A DNA stretch of 64,000 nt from Pseudohalocynthiibacter aestuariivivens (GCF_011040495.1 NZ_CP049037.1:3658001-3722000); one strand, 5' to 3'. Counted from the stretch's first letter, positions 8,397-18,730 are shown. Notes: generated from the sequence alone by a model not told the origin. A program made the numbers and translations.

Positions 8397-9796
8397 ACGC
8401 AGCCGCGACCAAACTGCCCGGCGACGTCGGCCCCATCCATTTCGTCGGTATCGGCGGCATCGGCATGTCCGGCATCGCCGAGGTGCTGCTGAACCACGGG
8501 TATGTGGTGCAGGGCAGCGATTTGAAACGCACTCCGATCACCGACCGGCTGGCCGAAAATGGCGCGCTGATCTTTGAGGGCCAGAAGGCCGAGAATATCG
8601 CAGAGGCCGAGGTGGTCGTTATTTCGTCCGCCATCAAACCCGGCAACCCCGAGTTGGACGCCGCCCGCGCGCGCGGTCTGCCCATCGTGCGCAGGGCAGA
8701 AATGCTGGCAGAGTTGATGCGCCTGAAATCCAACGTCGCCGTCGCGGGCACGCATGGTAAGACGACGACAACCACGATGGTTGCCGCGTTGCTGGATCAC
8801 GGTAAATTCGATCCCACAGTGATCAACGGCGGCATTATCCATGCCTATGGCTCCAACGCCCGGGTGGGGCAGGGCGAATGGATGGTGGTCGAGGCCGACG
8901 AGAGTGACGGCACCTTCAACCGGCTGCCCGCCACCATTGCCATCGTGACCAATATCGACCCCGAGCATATGGAGCATTGGGGCACAGAGGCGGCGCTGCA
9001 TCAGGGCTTTCTCGATTTTGTGTCCAATATCCCGTTCTACGGTCTGGCTGTCTGCTGCACTGACGATACCGATGTGCAGACGCTGGTGGGCAAGATCACC
9101 GATCGTCGCGTCGTGACCTACGGATTTAACAAGCAAGCCGATGTTCGCGCGGTCAATCTGCATTACAAGGCAGGGGCTGCCTATTTCGACGTGCAGTTGC
9201 AGACCGAAGGCAAGGTGATCGAAGGGTGCATGTTGCCCATGCCCGGCGATCACAACGTCAGCAATGCGCTCAGCGCCGTTGCGGTCGCGCGCCATCTGGG
9301 CATGAAGGCGGATGAAATCCGCGAGGCACTGGCTGCGTTCGGTGGCGTCAATCGCCGCTTTACCCGCGTGGGCGAGGTGGACGGCGTCACCATCATCGAC
9401 GATTACGGCCACCACCCGACCGAGATTGCCGCCGTACTCAAGGCCGCACGCCAAGCCACCGAAGGTCGCGTCATCGCCGTGCACCAGCCACACCGCTACA
9501 CCCGCCTGAGCCATCATTTCGAGGATTTCTGCGCCTGTTTCAACGAGGCCGACGTCGTCGCCATCGCCGAAGTATACGCCGCAGGCGAAGCCCCGATCGA
9601 AGGTGCCAGCCGCGATGATCTGGTCGCGGGCCTGATCCGTCATGGCCACCGCCACGCCCGCGCGATTCAGGGCGAGGATGATTTGGTGCGATTGATCCGC
9701 GAACAGGCTGGGCCGGGTGATATGGTCGTCTGCCTCGGTGCAGGTACGATCAGCACGTGGGCCAACGCGCTGCCAGATCAATTGAGAAAAGGATAG
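8393..9796 (+). CDS. murC: UDP-N-acetylmuramate--L-alanine ligase MurC
   Basis: 467 residues from ATG 8393, which overlaps the murG stop. The N-terminal UDP-binding Gly-x-Gly-Gly-Ile-Gly-Met-Ser-Gly loop is at about residues 19-27 and the ATP-binding Gly-Thr-His-Gly-Lys-Thr-Thr-Thr-Thr loop at 119-127. It adds L-alanine to UDP-MurNAc in the cytoplasm, the first step of stem-peptide synthesis. A long minus-strand frame opposite is a shadow. Confidence 0.97.
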   Translation: MNAAATKLPGDVGPIHFVGIGGIGMSGIAEVLLNHGYVVQGSDLKRTPITDRLAENGALIFEGQKAENIAEAEVVVISSAIKPGNPELDAARARGLPIVRRAEMLAELMRLKSNVAVAGTHGKTTTTTMVAALLDHGKFDPTVINGGIIHAYGSNARVGQGEWMVVEADESDGTFNRLPATIAIVTNIDPEHMEHWGTEAALHQGFLDFVSNIPFYGLAVCCTDDTDVQTLVGKITDRRVVTYGFNKQADVRAVNLHYKAGAAYFDVQLQTEGKVIEGCMLPMPGDHNVSNALSAVAVARHLGMKADEIREALAAFGGVNRRFTRVGEVDGVTIIDDYGHHPTEIAAVLKAARQATEGRVIAVHQPHRYTRLSHHFEDFCACFNEADVVAIAEVYAAGEAPIEGASRDDLVAGLIRHGHRHARAIQGEDDLVRLIREQAGPGDMVVCLGAGTISTWANALPDQLRKG

Positions 9797-9800
9797 GTTG

Positions 9801-10043
9801 ATGCCGTTGTCTCTGATCCTTGCGTGCCTCTGGGTGCTGGTCGCCAATCTGTTGGCAATGCGGCCCAGTCGCGATAATCACTGGCGGCTGGCCTATGGGC
9901 TGATTGTCATTGGTATCCCGATCCTCGGCTTCGTGACCTATCAGATGGGTCCATGGTGGGGATTGGCCTGCCTCGTCGCGGCGATGTCGATGCTGCGCTG
10001 GCCGATGATCTACCTGTGGCGCTGGGTGCGTCGGCAGAGCTGA
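9801..10043 (+). CDS. DUF2484-family small membrane protein
   Basis: 80 residues from ATG 9801; a TTG three bases earlier is less likely. Three hydrophobic segments cover about residues 3-20, 31-46 and 49-65, and Arg-rich ends suggest a small integral inner-membrane protein. The sequence (Pro-Ser-Arg-Asp-Asn-His-Trp-Arg, Gly-Ile-Pro-Ile-Leu-Gly) is that of DUF2484, which I know from the murC-murB interval of Rhodobacteraceae. Five bases separate it from the next small membrane gene. Function unknown; location suggests a peptidoglycan or division role. Confidence 0.75.
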   Translation: MPLSLILACLWVLVANLLAMRPSRDNHWRLAYGLIVIGIPILGFVTYQMGPWWGLACLVAAMSMLRWPMIYLWRWVRRQS

Positions 10044-10048
10044 TCGGG

Positions 10049-10333
10049 ATGGAAGGGTCAAGCGATATCCTACCGGTCTTGGTGCGACTTGCCTCGGCAT
10101 TCCTGTTCGGTGCGATTGCGGCCTTCATGGCGTGCGCTGATTACCCATGGCGTTATGTTTTCGTCGGCTGGATCGGCTGTGCTGCACTCTGCGCGGGGCT
10201 ATTCTGGGTGGTGACGTCATACGGGATCCGCGCTGACTTTGTTGGCGAGGTACTGGGATTCCTGATGCCTGCCGGCCTGTTGGGCGGTGCGTTGGGGGCA
10301 ATTTTGGGCCTGATCTGGTATCAGGATTTCTGA
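10049..10333 (+). CDS. Small conserved membrane protein between murC and murB
   Basis: 94 residues from ATG 10049 (weak GATCGGG upstream). Three to four hydrophobic stretches alternate with short loops; the C-terminal half is Gly/Ala/Leu rich ([13 protein letters not shown]). I do not recognise a domain. The spacing of 5 bases after the DUF2484 gene and shared strand indicate one transcript with murC and probably murB. Function unknown. Confidence 0.65.
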   Translation: MEGSSDILPVLVRLASAFLFGAIAAFMACADYPWRYVFVGWIGCAALCAGLFWVVTSYGIRADFVGEVLGFLMPAGLLGGALGAILGLIWYQDF

Positions 10334-10470
10334 GCGATCAGATGCATGGCGATCTTTGTGTCAGCTGCGGTCGCGGCGCCGTGCAAAGCGCCGGGCAATT
10401 CTGTCAAACTACACCCGCGCTGCACTTCGCGCAGAACGATCTTGCACCAACGTCAGCAAAACTTTACCCG

Positions 10471-11418
10471 ATGCACATGACCCAACTCCCCACCCCACGC
10501 GGCAAACTCACCCCGAACCGCCCCTTGGCCGACCTCACATGGCTGCGCGTCGGCGGACCTGCCGATTGGCTGTTTCAGCCCGCGGACGAGGATGACCTCG
10601 CCGCATTCCTGCGCGATCTCGACCCGGCCATCCCGGTGTTCCCGATGGGGGTTGGCAGCAATCTTATCGTGCGCGACGGCGGATTGCGCGCAGTGGTGAT
10701 CCGCCTTGGGCGTGGTTTTAACGGGATCGAGGTTGCAGGCGGTCACGTCACCGCCGGGGCCGCAGCACTGGATGCACATGTGGCGCGCAAGGCGGCACAG
10801 GCAGGCATCGATCTGACGTTCCTGCGCACCATCCCCGGTGCAATCGGCGGTGCGGTGCGGATGAATGCGGGCTGTTATGGCACCTATACGGCGGATGCTT
10901 TCGTGTCCGCGCGCGCCGTGACACGGGCGGGTGAGGTGGTCACGCTGAGCGCCGAGGATCTGAACTTTCGCTACCGCCAGACCGATCTGCCCGACGGCTG
11001 GGTGATTACGCATGCGGTCTTGCGCGGGCCGTCGGGCGATCCCGATGCGCTTGATGCGCGGATGACCGCGCAACTGGCCAAGCGTGACGAAACCCAGCCC
11101 ACCAAGGACCGCACCGCGGGCAGCACGTTCCGCAACCCTGCCGGGTTCAGCAGCACAGGACAGGCCGACGATACCCATGAACTCAAGGCATGGAAGGTGA
11201 TCGACGACGCCGGAATGCGCGGCGCGCGACGTGGCGGCGCGCAGATGAGCGAGAAACATTCAAACTTCCTGATCAACACCGGTGGCGCCACAGCTGCCGA
11301 TCTTGAAACTCTTGGTGAGGATGTCCGAAAAAAGGTTTTTCAAAACAGTGCAATCCAGCTAGAGTGGGAAATCATGAGGGTCGGTGAACCGGCCCCATCA
11401 GAGGGCAAAACGCCCTGA
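10471..11418 (+). CDS. murB: UDP-N-acetylenolpyruvoylglucosamine reductase MurB
   Basis: 315 residues. An FAD-dependent reductase that converts UDP-GlcNAc-enolpyruvate to UDP-MurNAc. The sequence [14 protein letters not shown], the Gly-Ser-Asn-Leu-Ile-Val-Arg-Asp-Gly flavin loop, and Pro-Gly-Ala-Ile-Gly-Gly-Ala are diagnostic. Either ATG 10471 or ATG 10477 may be the start; both precede the conserved N-terminus and neither has a strong RBS. The 137-base gap from the previous gene leaves room for a promoter. Confidence 0.95.
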   Translation: MHMTQLPTPRGKLTPNRPLADLTWLRVGGPADWLFQPADEDDLAAFLRDLDPAIPVFPMGVGSNLIVRDGGLRAVVIRLGRGFNGIEVAGGHVTAGAAALDAHVARKAAQAGIDLTFLRTIPGAIGGAVRMNAGCYGTYTADAFVSARAVTRAGEVVTLSAEDLNFRYRQTDLPDGWVITHAVLRGPSGDPDALDARMTAQLAKRDETQPTKDRTAGSTFRNPAGFSSTGQADDTHELKAWKVIDDAGMRGARRGGAQMSEKHSNFLINTGGATAADLETLGEDVRKKVFQNSAIQLEWEIMRVGEPAPSEGKTP

Positions 11419-11466
11419 GCAGATAAAAACAGGGCCGAAAACGGCCCGGGACATTGAGGCATAAAG

Positions 11467-12387
11467 GTGGTTCGTTCGAGCAGAACAACCCCGAAAGTTG
11501 CGGTGATATTGGGCGGCCCGTCAGCAGAACATGACGTGTCACTGTCGTCTGGGCGCGAATGCGCCACCGCGCTAAGGGAAGAAGGCTATGACGTGGTCGA
11601 GCTTGACGCTGGCCGCGATTTGGCTGCGCATCTGACAGATCTGAAACCCGACGTTGTCTTTAACGCGCTGCATGGCCGTTGGGGCGAGGATGGCTGCGTG
11701 CAGGGGATGCTGGAATGGCTCGGGATTCCCTATACCCATTCCGGCGTTCTGGCCTCGGCGCTCGCGATGGACAAGGAAGCCAGCAAAGCCGCCTACCGCG
11801 CTGCTGGCCTACCGGTCGTGGACAGCGTGCTGGCACCCCGCGACGAGGTGCGCAGCCGTCACGTGATGACCCCGCCCTATGTGGTCAAGCCCAACAACGA
11901 AGGGTCCTCTGTCGGTGTCTACATCGTGCACGAGGCGGCCAACAGTCCGCCGCAGCTGAGCGATGATATGCCCGATGTAGTGATGGTGGAAACCTATGCA
12001 CCGGGCCGCGAGCTGACGACCACCGTGATGGGCGATCGCCCGCTGACCGTAACCGACATAATCACCGATGGCTGGTATGACTATTCGGCCAAATACGAAG
12101 TCGGCGGATCGCGCCATGTCGTTCCCGCGGACATCCCGACCGAAATATTCGATCTCTGCATGGATTACGCCCTGCGTGCCCATCGTGCGCTGGGGTGTCG
12201 CGGTGTCAGCCGTACCGATTTTCGCTGGGACGAGGCACGCGGCACTGATGGCCTGATCCTGCTGGAGACGAACACCCAGCCCGGCATGACCCCCACATCG
12301 CTAAGCCCTGAACAGGCACAAGTGATGGGCATTTCGTTCGGCGCGTTCTGTCGCTGGATGGTGGAGGATGCCTCATGCCCGAGATGA
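11467..12387 (+). CDS. ddl: D-alanine--D-alanine ligase
   Basis: 306 residues from GTG 11467, with GAGG ten bases upstream. ATP-grasp features are present: [11 protein letters not shown] near the N-terminus, [10 protein letters not shown] for ATP and substrate contact, and Glu-Thr-Asn-Thr-Gln-Pro-Gly-Met-Thr for metal binding. It makes the D-Ala-D-Ala dipeptide used by MurF. The 3' end overlaps ftsQ by 13 bases. Confidence 0.96.
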   Translation: MVRSSRTTPKVAVILGGPSAEHDVSLSSGRECATALREEGYDVVELDAGRDLAAHLTDLKPDVVFNALHGRWGEDGCVQGMLEWLGIPYTHSGVLASALAMDKEASKAAYRAAGLPVVDSVLAPRDEVRSRHVMTPPYVVKPNNEGSSVGVYIVHEAANSPPQLSDDMPDVVMVETYAPGRELTTTVMGDRPLTVTDIITDGWYDYSAKYEVGGSRHVVPADIPTEIFDLCMDYALRAHRALGCRGVSRTDFRWDEARGTDGLILLETNTQPGMTPTSLSPEQAQVMGISFGAFCRWMVEDASCPR

Positions 12388-13277
12388 AGCGCCGCGCCGG
12401 ACGTGCGCAGATATCCCGCTCCGATCCCGCGCCGTCGCGGTGGTCCTACCGCGTGCACCGTATCCTGCTGACTCCACTCTACCGGCGTCTGCTGCGCTTT
12501 GGCATTCCTTTCACGATCTGTTTCGTGGGGGCGACCAGCTATTTGTCGCAATCCCATGTTCAGCAGAAAATATGGCTAACGGCCGTTGATCTGCGCGAGC
12601 AATTCGAAACGCGCTCGGAATTCATGGTTAAATTGCTGGCGGTCGAGGGTGCAAGCACGGCCGTGGCCGAGGCCATTCACGACGGGTTTCCCTACCGACT
12701 CCCCGCCAGTTCCTTTGACATGGAACTTGATGATGTACGTCGCGCCGTCGAAAACCTGCCTGCAGTGGCGTCGGCGGCTGTGCGCCTGCGTCAGGGCGGC
12801 GTTCTCGAGGTGCGGGTCCAAGAACGCCAACCCGTCGCGCTGTTGCGGACGCGGGCGGGCTTGCAGGTCATTGATATCGACGGCGTCGTTATTGGCGTCG
12901 CACCATCGCGCGCGGCGCGGCCTGACCTGCCGGTGCTGACCGGCAAAGGGGCCGATGTGCATGTCGCCGAGGCGCTGGAAATCCGAAATGCAGCCGGTCC
13001 ATTGCGTCTGCGCCTGCGCGGCTTGGTTCGGATGGGCGAACGACGCTGGGACGTGGTTTTGGACCGTGATCAGCGGATCATGCTGCCGGTTGAAAATCCG
13101 ATCCGCGCGCTGGAGCGCGTGATCGTGCTGAATGAAAGTCAGGAAATGCTAGAGCGCGACATCGCGGCGGTGGACATGCGTCTGGCTGCGCGGCCGACGC
13201 TGAGAATGCGGGAGCGCGCCGTCGAAAGCTGGTGGAGCGTGCGTAACATGGGTGTGGGACAGGTGAGCAATGATTGA
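12375..13277 (+). CDS. ftsQ: Cell division protein FtsQ
   Basis: 300 residues. A ~35-residue basic cytoplasmic tail precedes one membrane segment (about residues 38-55), then a POTRA-like and beta domain in the periplasm. Segments such as [11 protein letters not shown] and Val-Gln-Glu-Arg-Gln-Pro-Val-Ala are typical. It bridges FtsK/FtsA and the FtsBL-FtsWI complex. Overlaps ddl at the start and ftsA at the end, so expression is coupled. Confidence 0.9.
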   Translation: MPEMKRRAGRAQISRSDPAPSRWSYRVHRILLTPLYRRLLRFGIPFTICFVGATSYLSQSHVQQKIWLTAVDLREQFETRSEFMVKLLAVEGASTAVAEAIHDGFPYRLPASSFDMELDDVRRAVENLPAVASAAVRLRQGGVLEVRVQERQPVALLRTRAGLQVIDIDGVVIGVAPSRAARPDLPVLTGKGADVHVAEALEIRNAAGPLRLRLRGLVRMGERRWDVVLDRDQRIMLPVENPIRALERVIVLNESQEMLERDIAAVDMRLAARPTLRMRERAVESWWSVRNMGVGQVSND

Positions 13278-14604
13278 ACTATACGAATCCCAACGCGCGA
13301 TGCGCAACATGCGCCGTGCGGCGATGCAGCGCGGCGTCGTCGCGGTGCTGGATGTTGGCACGTCGAAAATCGCCTGCTTGGTGCTGCGGTTCGATGGCAC
13401 GGATGGGCTGGCTGAGGCTGACGGCATCGGCGCGATGGCCGGGCAGGCGGGGTTTCGGGTGATCGGTGCCGCCACAACCCGGTCGCGCGGTGTCCGCTTT
13501 GGCGAGATCGAGGCGATGCAGGAAACCGAGCGTGCCATTCGCACCGCGGTACAAGCCGCGCAAAAGATGGCCAACATGCGTGTCGACCATGTGATCGCGT
13601 GTTTTTCCGGCGCGCAACCACGTAGCTACGGATTGGCAGGGCAGGTGGAACTGGAAGGTCAGGTCGTGACAGAACAGGACGTTAGCCGCGTTCTGAGCGC
13701 ATGTGATTTGCCCGACATCGGAGATGGTCGTGAGGTCCTGCATGCTCAGCCGGTAAACTTTGCACTGGATCATCGGTCCGGCCTGATTGATCCGCGTGGG
13801 CAGTTAGGTCAGACGCTGGCCACGGATATGCACATGCTGACGGTTGACAGCATCGCGATCCAGAATCTTGCCCATTGCGTTAAGCGCTGCGATCTGGAAC
13901 TCGCCGGTGTCGCCTCGTCGGGCTATGTCAGTGGCGTCTCCTCATTGGTCGAGGACGAACAAGAGTTGGGCGCTGCCTGCATCGACCTTGGGGGCGGGTC
14001 TTCCAGCATATCGATCTTTATCAAAAAACATATGATCTACGCGGATTCCGTGCGCATGGGCGGTGATCATGTCACCGGCGACATCTCGATGGGCCTGCAA
14101 GTACCGACCTCAGTGGCTGAACGGATCAAGACATTCTACGGCGGCGTCGTCGCCACCGGCATGGATGATCGCGAGATGATCGAGATCGGCGGGGATACCG
14201 GCGACTGGGATCGCGACCGCCGCACCGTCAGCCGCGCGGAGCTGATCGGTATCATGCGCCCTCGGGTCGAAGAGATACTCGAAGAAGTGCGCGCACGTCT
14301 TGATGCGGCCGGGTTCGAATATCTGCCGAGCCAGCAGATCGTGTTGACCGGCGGAGGCAGCCAAATTCCGGGTCTGGACGGGCTGGCCAGTCGTATCCTT
14401 GGACAGCAAGTGCGCCTCGGACGACCCCTGCGGGTGCACGGGCTACCACAGGCCGCGACCGGTGCGGGATTTGCCAGCGCGGTGGGTATGTGCCTCTTTG
14501 CGGCCAATCCGCAGGACGAATGGTGGGACTTTGAACTGCCGGTGGATCGTTATCCGGCGCGGTCCCTTAAGAGAGCCGTGAAGTGGTTCAAGGACAACTG
14601 GTAA
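13270..14604 (+). CDS. ftsA: Cell division protein FtsA
   Basis: 444 residues. Actin-like ATPase that tethers FtsZ to the membrane. Phosphate loops are seen in Val-Leu-Asp-Val-Gly-Thr-Ser-Lys and Cys-Ile-Asp-Leu-Gly-Gly-Gly-Ser-Ser-Ser, with the adenosine motif Leu-Thr-Gly-Gly-Gly-Ser-Gln-Ile-Pro-Gly. The C-terminus ends in a Lys/Trp-rich amphipathic stretch (Arg-Ala-Val-Lys-Trp-Phe-Lys-Asp-Asn-Trp), the usual membrane-targeting helix. Overlaps the ftsQ stop by 8 bases with an AGGTGAG ribosome site inside ftsQ. Confidence 0.95.
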   Translation: MIELYESQRAMRNMRRAAMQRGVVAVLDVGTSKIACLVLRFDGTDGLAEADGIGAMAGQAGFRVIGAATTRSRGVRFGEIEAMQETERAIRTAVQAAQKMANMRVDHVIACFSGAQPRSYGLAGQVELEGQVVTEQDVSRVLSACDLPDIGDGREVLHAQPVNFALDHRSGLIDPRGQLGQTLATDMHMLTVDSIAIQNLAHCVKRCDLELAGVASSGYVSGVSSLVEDEQELGAACIDLGGGSSSISIFIKKHMIYADSVRMGGDHVTGDISMGLQVPTSVAERIKTFYGGVVATGMDDREMIEIGGDTGDWDRDRRTVSRAELIGIMRPRVEEILEEVRARLDAAGFEYLPSQQIVLTGGGSQIPGLDGLASRILGQQVRLGRPLRVHGLPQAATGAGFASAVGMCLFAANPQDEWWDFELPVDRYPARSLKRAVKWFKDNW

Positions 14605-14780
14605 ACGCAATATGCGGTGTGATCGGCGAAATCCCGCGGAAACATCCAAAAAAAGGTCCATATTTTGCGGGTTTTTCGTGTTTTTTTGGTGACGATCACA
14701 CCCCTCATGGGTAATAATGACGGGTATAGGCAGAAAAAAACGGCCCGAAACTGCGGGCGCAACATCAGGCGGACAGAGCA
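14605..14780 (+). promoter_or_regulatory. ftsZ upstream region with AT-rich motif and probable promoter
   Basis: 176 bp without a gene. An AT-rich block at 14669-14699 reads G3T5CG-T-G-T7-GG..CGATCAC and resembles a block at 30951-30976 upstream of mraZ. A TAATAAT at about 14712-14718 is a reasonable -10 element. A small GC hairpin lies just before the ftsZ ribosome site. This indicates a dedicated ftsZ promoter in addition to read-through from ftsA. Confidence 0.5.
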
Positions 14781-16436
14781 ATGACATTGAATCTCACAAT
14801 GCCAGGTCGTGAAGAGCTGAAACCCCGGATCACCGTATTCGGTGTCGGCGGGGCAGGTGGCAACGCGGTCAACAACATGATCGAAAAAGAGCTGGATGGT
14901 GTCGATTTCGTCGTTGCCAATACCGATGCTCAGGCGCTTCAGCAAAGCAACGCGGAAAGCCGCGTGCAGTTGGGTGTCAAAGTAACCGAAGGTCTGGGTG
15001 CAGGCGCGCGGGCCTCTGTCGGGGCCGCTGCCGCCGAAGAGAGCATTGAACAGATCGTCGACCATCTGGCGGGCGCACACATGTGCTTTATCACTGCCGG
15101 TATGGGCGGTGGCACGGGTACCGGGGCCGCGCCGATCATCGCGCAGGCCGCGCGTGAATTGGGCGTGCTGACCGTCGGTGTCGTGACCAAACCGTTCCAA
15201 TTCGAGGGCGGCAAGCGGATGAAACAGGCCGAGGACGGGGTGGAAGCCCTGCAAAAGGTCGTTGATACGCTGATCATCATCCCCAACCAGAACCTGTTCC
15301 GGCTGGCGAATGAGAAAACCACATTTACCGAAGCCTTCTCGATGGCTGACGACGTTCTTTATCAGGGCGTCAAGGGTGTGACCGATCTGATGGTGCGCCC
15401 CGGATTGATCAACCTCGATTTTGCCGATGTCCGTGCCGTCATGGACGAGATGGGCAAGGCGATGATGGGTACCGGCGAGGACAGCGGCGAAGATCGCGCG
15501 ATTCAGGCCGCCGAAAAGGCGATCGCCAACCCGCTCTTGGACGAAATCAGCCTGCGTGGCGCCAAGGGTGTGCTGATCAACATCACCGGTGGTCACGATC
15601 TGACCCTGTTCGAACTGGACGAAGCTGCCAACCGCATCCGCGAAGAAGTGGACGCAGAGGCGAATATCATCGTCGGTTCCACGCTTGACCCCGCGATGGA
15701 AGGTTCGATGCGCGTCAGCGTCGTCGCCACGGGTATTGATGCCAATGAAAATGTCACGGACATCCCCGTGCCGCGCCGTTCTCTGGCCGAACCTCTGCGC
15801 CAGCATGTTCCCTCCGAGGAACATCACGCGCCCGAGGAAGATGTTCGTGAAGAAATGGCAGAGCCCATTGCTGCCAGCGCCGAAGTCTCAGAAGAACCTT
15901 CGCTGTTCTCTCAGGTAGAGGCAGAACGCGCTGCCGCCGAAGATCAGATGGAAGACATCTTTGAGCCGCAGAACGCAGGGCACGAGGCCCCCGCGCGCAT
16001 GGCACCCGCCGCGCGTGCGCAGGCCGATGACCTGCCCCCGCCAGCCTATGTGCCGCCTGCCGCCGCTGAGCGTACGCAGCATCACGAAGAAGATCTGGAT
16101 GCTTATGTTGCCCCTCGCGCCCCTGCCGCCGGCACCCCATCGCCCGAAGCGATGGCACGGTTGCAGGCCGCAGTTGGCAATGCTTCGCCGCGCAGCAATC
16201 CGCAAAAAACGCAACAGTCCGAGCCTCAGCGCGCTGCTGAAACACAGGCAGAGCGCCCACGTTTTGGGATCAATTCGCTGCTCAACCGGATGACCGGTCA
16301 CGCACAAGAATCCGAACCGCAGCGCCCTGCGCGCCAGCAACCATCGATGCAGGCACAGCCCGCACGCGCGGAGCCGGAAGACGAGCGTGACGAGCAAATC
16401 GAAATCCCGGCCTTCCTGCGTCGTCAGGCAAACTGA
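14781..16436 (+). CDS. ftsZ: Cell division GTPase FtsZ
   Basis: 551 residues. Tubulin-like GTPase that forms the Z ring. The GTP-binding signature [10 protein letters not shown] is at residues 109-118, and the T7 loop (Asp-Phe-Ala-Asp-Val) follows near residue 215. The globular part ends around residue 320. A Pro/Ala/Glu-rich linker of roughly 200 residues leads to the C-terminal peptide [11 protein letters not shown], the FtsA and membrane-anchor binding tail. The long linker is typical of alphaproteobacteria. A strong terminator follows. Confidence 0.98.
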   Translation: MTLNLTMPGREELKPRITVFGVGGAGGNAVNNMIEKELDGVDFVVANTDAQALQQSNAESRVQLGVKVTEGLGAGARASVGAAAAEESIEQIVDHLAGAHMCFITAGMGGGTGTGAAPIIAQAARELGVLTVGVVTKPFQFEGGKRMKQAEDGVEALQKVVDTLIIIPNQNLFRLANEKTTFTEAFSMADDVLYQGVKGVTDLMVRPGLINLDFADVRAVMDEMGKAMMGTGEDSGEDRAIQAAEKAIANPLLDEISLRGAKGVLINITGGHDLTLFELDEAANRIREEVDAEANIIVGSTLDPAMEGSMRVSVVATGIDANENVTDIPVPRRSLAEPLRQHVPSEEHHAPEEDVREEMAEPIAASAEVSEEPSLFSQVEAERAAAEDQMEDIFEPQNAGHEAPARMAPAARAQADDLPPPAYVPPAAAERTQHHEEDLDAYVAPRAPAAGTPSPEAMARLQAAVGNASPRSNPQKTQQSEPQRAAETQAERPRFGINSLLNRMTGHAQESEPQRPARQQPSMQAQPARAEPEDERDEQIEIPAFLRRQAN

Positions 16437-16467
16437 CGCCGGGGCATGTTCTGGAATCTTTGAAATT

Positions 16468-16491
16468 GGGCCGCCCAAGGCGGCCCTTTTT
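16468..16491 (+). terminator. Intrinsic terminator after ftsZ
   Basis: GGGCCGCC, loop CAA, GGCGGCCC, followed by TTTTT. A perfect eight-pair GC stem with a T tract, 31 bases after the ftsZ stop. It closes the first dcw transcript and separates it from lpxC. Confidence 0.92.
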
Positions 16492-16688
16492 CTGTTTTAG
16501 CCGCAGAAATCGTGCCGCGTAACGCATGGTAAACAAATGGGTTTATGGCATTCGGCAAAAAACTGCCGAGCTTTGTTACATGGATGTTTCATTCGGTTGC
16601 AAAGATTGAGTTGAGGCTTCGGCACCCGTTCATTACTTCATGCGTTACCACTTCAGAGATACCACTCACTCTGGCGTATGAGGACAAA

Positions 16689-17609
16689 TTGCAAACCACT
16701 GTGAACACCCCAATCCCCTTCGACGGTGTCGGCCTGCATTCAGGCCATGCCGCGCGTATGGTGATCCGCCCCGCTGGAGCGGATCATGGGATTGTGTTCC
16801 GCCGCGTGGACTGTGCATCGGGCACAGGTGATATTCCTGCGCTGTGGGACCGCGTGTTGCAATCACCACTCTGCACCCGTCTCGAAAACGACAAGGGTGT
16901 TCAGGTATCTACGGTAGAACACGTGATGGCTGCGCTGATGGGCTGTGGCGTTCATAACGCGCTGATCACGGTCGATGGTCCCGAAGCACCGATTCTTGAC
17001 GGCAGTTCCGTCGAATTTGTGCGCGGCATTCTCGCTTGTGGCCTGCGCCAACTCTATCGCCCGGTACGGGCGCTGCGTGTGCTGAAGCCAATCGAAGTGC
17101 GCCGTGGTGATGCCGTGGCGCGTCTGACCCCACAAGATGCGCTGACGATCGAATTCGACATTGATTTCGCGGACGCCGCTATCGGTGTGCAAAAGAAAAC
17201 GCTGAACATGGCCAATGGCAGCTTTGTGCGCGAACTAGCCAGCAGCCGCACATTTTGCCGTAAGGCGGATGTAGACGAGATGCGTGCAAACGGTCTTGCG
17301 CTGGGTGGATCGCTGGAAAATGCCGTTGTCGTTGACGGCGCGGATGTTCTCAGCCCCGGTGGCTTGCGTCACACAGACGAGGCCGTGCGCCACAAGATGC
17401 TGGATGCACTGGGCGATCTGGCGCTGGCAGGGGCCCCCATATTGGGCCTTTATCGTGGATCGCGTGCCGGTCACGCCCTGACGAACGAACTGTTGCGCAC
17501 GCTCTTTGCAACACCCGACAGCTACGAGTGGGTGACCTGTGACGCCTCTGTTGCAGCCACTCTGCCCGGCGCTGGTGTACATTGGGGCGAGTTGCCGCGC
17601 GTCGCCTGA
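16689..17609 (+). CDS. lpxC: UDP-3-O-acyl-N-acetylglucosamine deacetylase LpxC
   Basis: 306 residues with a TTG start at 16689. The frame is open further upstream to ATG 16545, but TTG has TGAGGA just before it and yields the family N-terminus (Gln-Thr-Thr-Val). With this numbering the zinc ligands fall at His78, His235 and Asp239 and the catalytic base at His262, nearly the same as in E. coli (79, 238, 242, 265). It is the committed step of lipid A synthesis, cytoplasmic. Preceded by a 252-bp gap containing the ftsZ terminator. Confidence 0.93.
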   Translation: MQTTVNTPIPFDGVGLHSGHAARMVIRPAGADHGIVFRRVDCASGTGDIPALWDRVLQSPLCTRLENDKGVQVSTVEHVMAALMGCGVHNALITVDGPEAPILDGSSVEFVRGILACGLRQLYRPVRALRVLKPIEVRRGDAVARLTPQDALTIEFDIDFADAAIGVQKKTLNMANGSFVRELASSRTFCRKADVDEMRANGLALGGSLENAVVVDGADVLSPGGLRHTDEAVRHKMLDALGDLALAGAPILGLYRGSRAGHALTNELLRTLFATPDSYEWVTCDASVAATLPGAGVHWGELPRVA

Positions 17610-17678
17610 CAGCACGTCAACCCATGTTCGTAACCTCTCAGCCGCAGCTTTTACAGCACGACCAGAATGCTTCCTTTC

Positions 17679-17720
17679 GGTTGAAACCCTCCGGGCGAAA
17701 CACCACGGGAAATTTCAACC
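17679..17720 (+). repeat. Inverted repeat in the bamD leader region
   Basis: GGTTGAAA at 17679-17686 is mirrored by TTTCAACC at 17713-17720, with an inner CCC/GGG pair inside. No T tract follows, so it is not a classic terminator. It lies 69 bases after the lpxC stop and 140 bases before bamD and could be an RNA hairpin or protein site. Confidence 0.4.
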
Positions 17721-17860
17721 TGACGCCTGCTATTGAGAAACCGAATCCCGGCAGTGGGCGGGATTGCACCAACACCATAGCAAACAAGAGATTTCTTCAC
17801 TGGCACAGCCGTTATGATTGGGCTACAAAACCTCTACTTGGGTTAGGGGACCGGTCCGGC

Positions 17861-18724
17861 ATGATGCGCGGCAAAGTTTACGGCAGAATCGCGACACGGA
17901 CGGCGGCGGCACTTGTGCTGGCGCTTGGCCTGACGGCGTGCAGCGGTATCAATAGCAAGCTTGAACGCGGCGACGTGGACTATGAGAACTTCTCAGCCAA
18001 ACATATCTTTGAGCGTGGCGAATACGATCTGGCGCAGAACAACCCGGAATTGGCTGCGCAAAGCTTTGCCGAGGTTGAACGGCTATACCCGTATTCCGAC
18101 CTGACCAAGCGCGCGGTCATCATGCAGGCCTATTCTTATCACCTTGATGAGGATTACGAGGCCAGCCGCTCTGCCGCGCAACGCTATATTGATTTCTATC
18201 CCACGGACGAGGATGCGGCCTATGCGCAGTATCTGCTCGCCCTTAGCTATTATGACCAGATCGACGAAGTTGGCCGCGATCAGGGCCTGACCTTTCAGGC
18301 GCTGCAATCGCTGCGCCGCGTGATCGAGGTTTATCCCGACAGTGAATATGCCCGCTCTGCGATTCTGAAATTCGATCTGGCTTTTGACCACCTCGCCTCC
18401 AAGGAAATGGAAGTCGGGCGGTACTATCTGCGCCGCGATCATTTTACCGCTGCGATTAACCGATTCCGTGTGGTGGTCGAGGATTTCCAGACCACATCCC
18501 ACACAGCCGAGGCGCTGCACCGCTTGGTCGAAGCCTACGTATCACTTGGCCTGACGGACGAGGCACAGACCGCTGGTGCGATTCTGGGCCACAACTTCCG
18601 CGGCACGAAATGGTACGAGGACAGCTACGAATTGCTGACTCGGCGTGGTCTGGCACTGGAGGCGCGCGGCGACAACTGGCTGCGACAGGTCTATCGCCAG
18701 ATGATCAAGGGCGAATGGCTGTAA
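17861..18724 (+). CDS. bamD: Outer membrane assembly lipoprotein BamD
   Basis: 287 residues from ATG 17861 (AGGGGA upstream); a second ATG follows directly at 17864. A lipoprotein signal peptide ends in Leu-Thr-Ala-Cys at residue 27. The mature part is built of TPR-like helices (Glu-Arg-Gly-Glu-Tyr-Asp-Leu-Ala...Glu-Val-Glu-Arg-Leu-Tyr-Pro). BamD is the essential lipoprotein of the BAM beta-barrel insertion complex. The longer open frame upstream is not conserved in character and is rejected. Confidence 0.93.
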   Translation: MMRGKVYGRIATRTAAALVLALGLTACSGINSKLERGDVDYENFSAKHIFERGEYDLAQNNPELAAQSFAEVERLYPYSDLTKRAVIMQAYSYHLDEDYEASRSAAQRYIDFYPTDEDAAYAQYLLALSYYDQIDEVGRDQGLTFQALQSLRRVIEVYPDSEYARSAILKFDLAFDHLASKEMEVGRYYLRRDHFTAAINRFRVVVEDFQTTSHTAEALHRLVEAYVSLGLTDEAQTAGAILGHNFRGTKWYEDSYELLTRRGLALEARGDNWLRQVYRQMIKGEWL

Positions 18725-18730
18725 CACGGG

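Noticed and set aside
8168..9847. 559-residue open frame on the minus strand opposite murC
   Set aside because: It is the antisense shadow of the high-GC murC gene; its product is His/Gln-rich with no recognisable domain.
14550..15827. 425-residue open frame on the minus strand opposite ftsZ
   Set aside because: Antisense shadow of ftsZ; the real gene is unmistakable.
16545..16688. ATG-initiated 48-residue extension of lpxC
   Set aside because: LpxC families start at the Gln-Thr-Thr segment; TTG 16689 has the better ribosome site.
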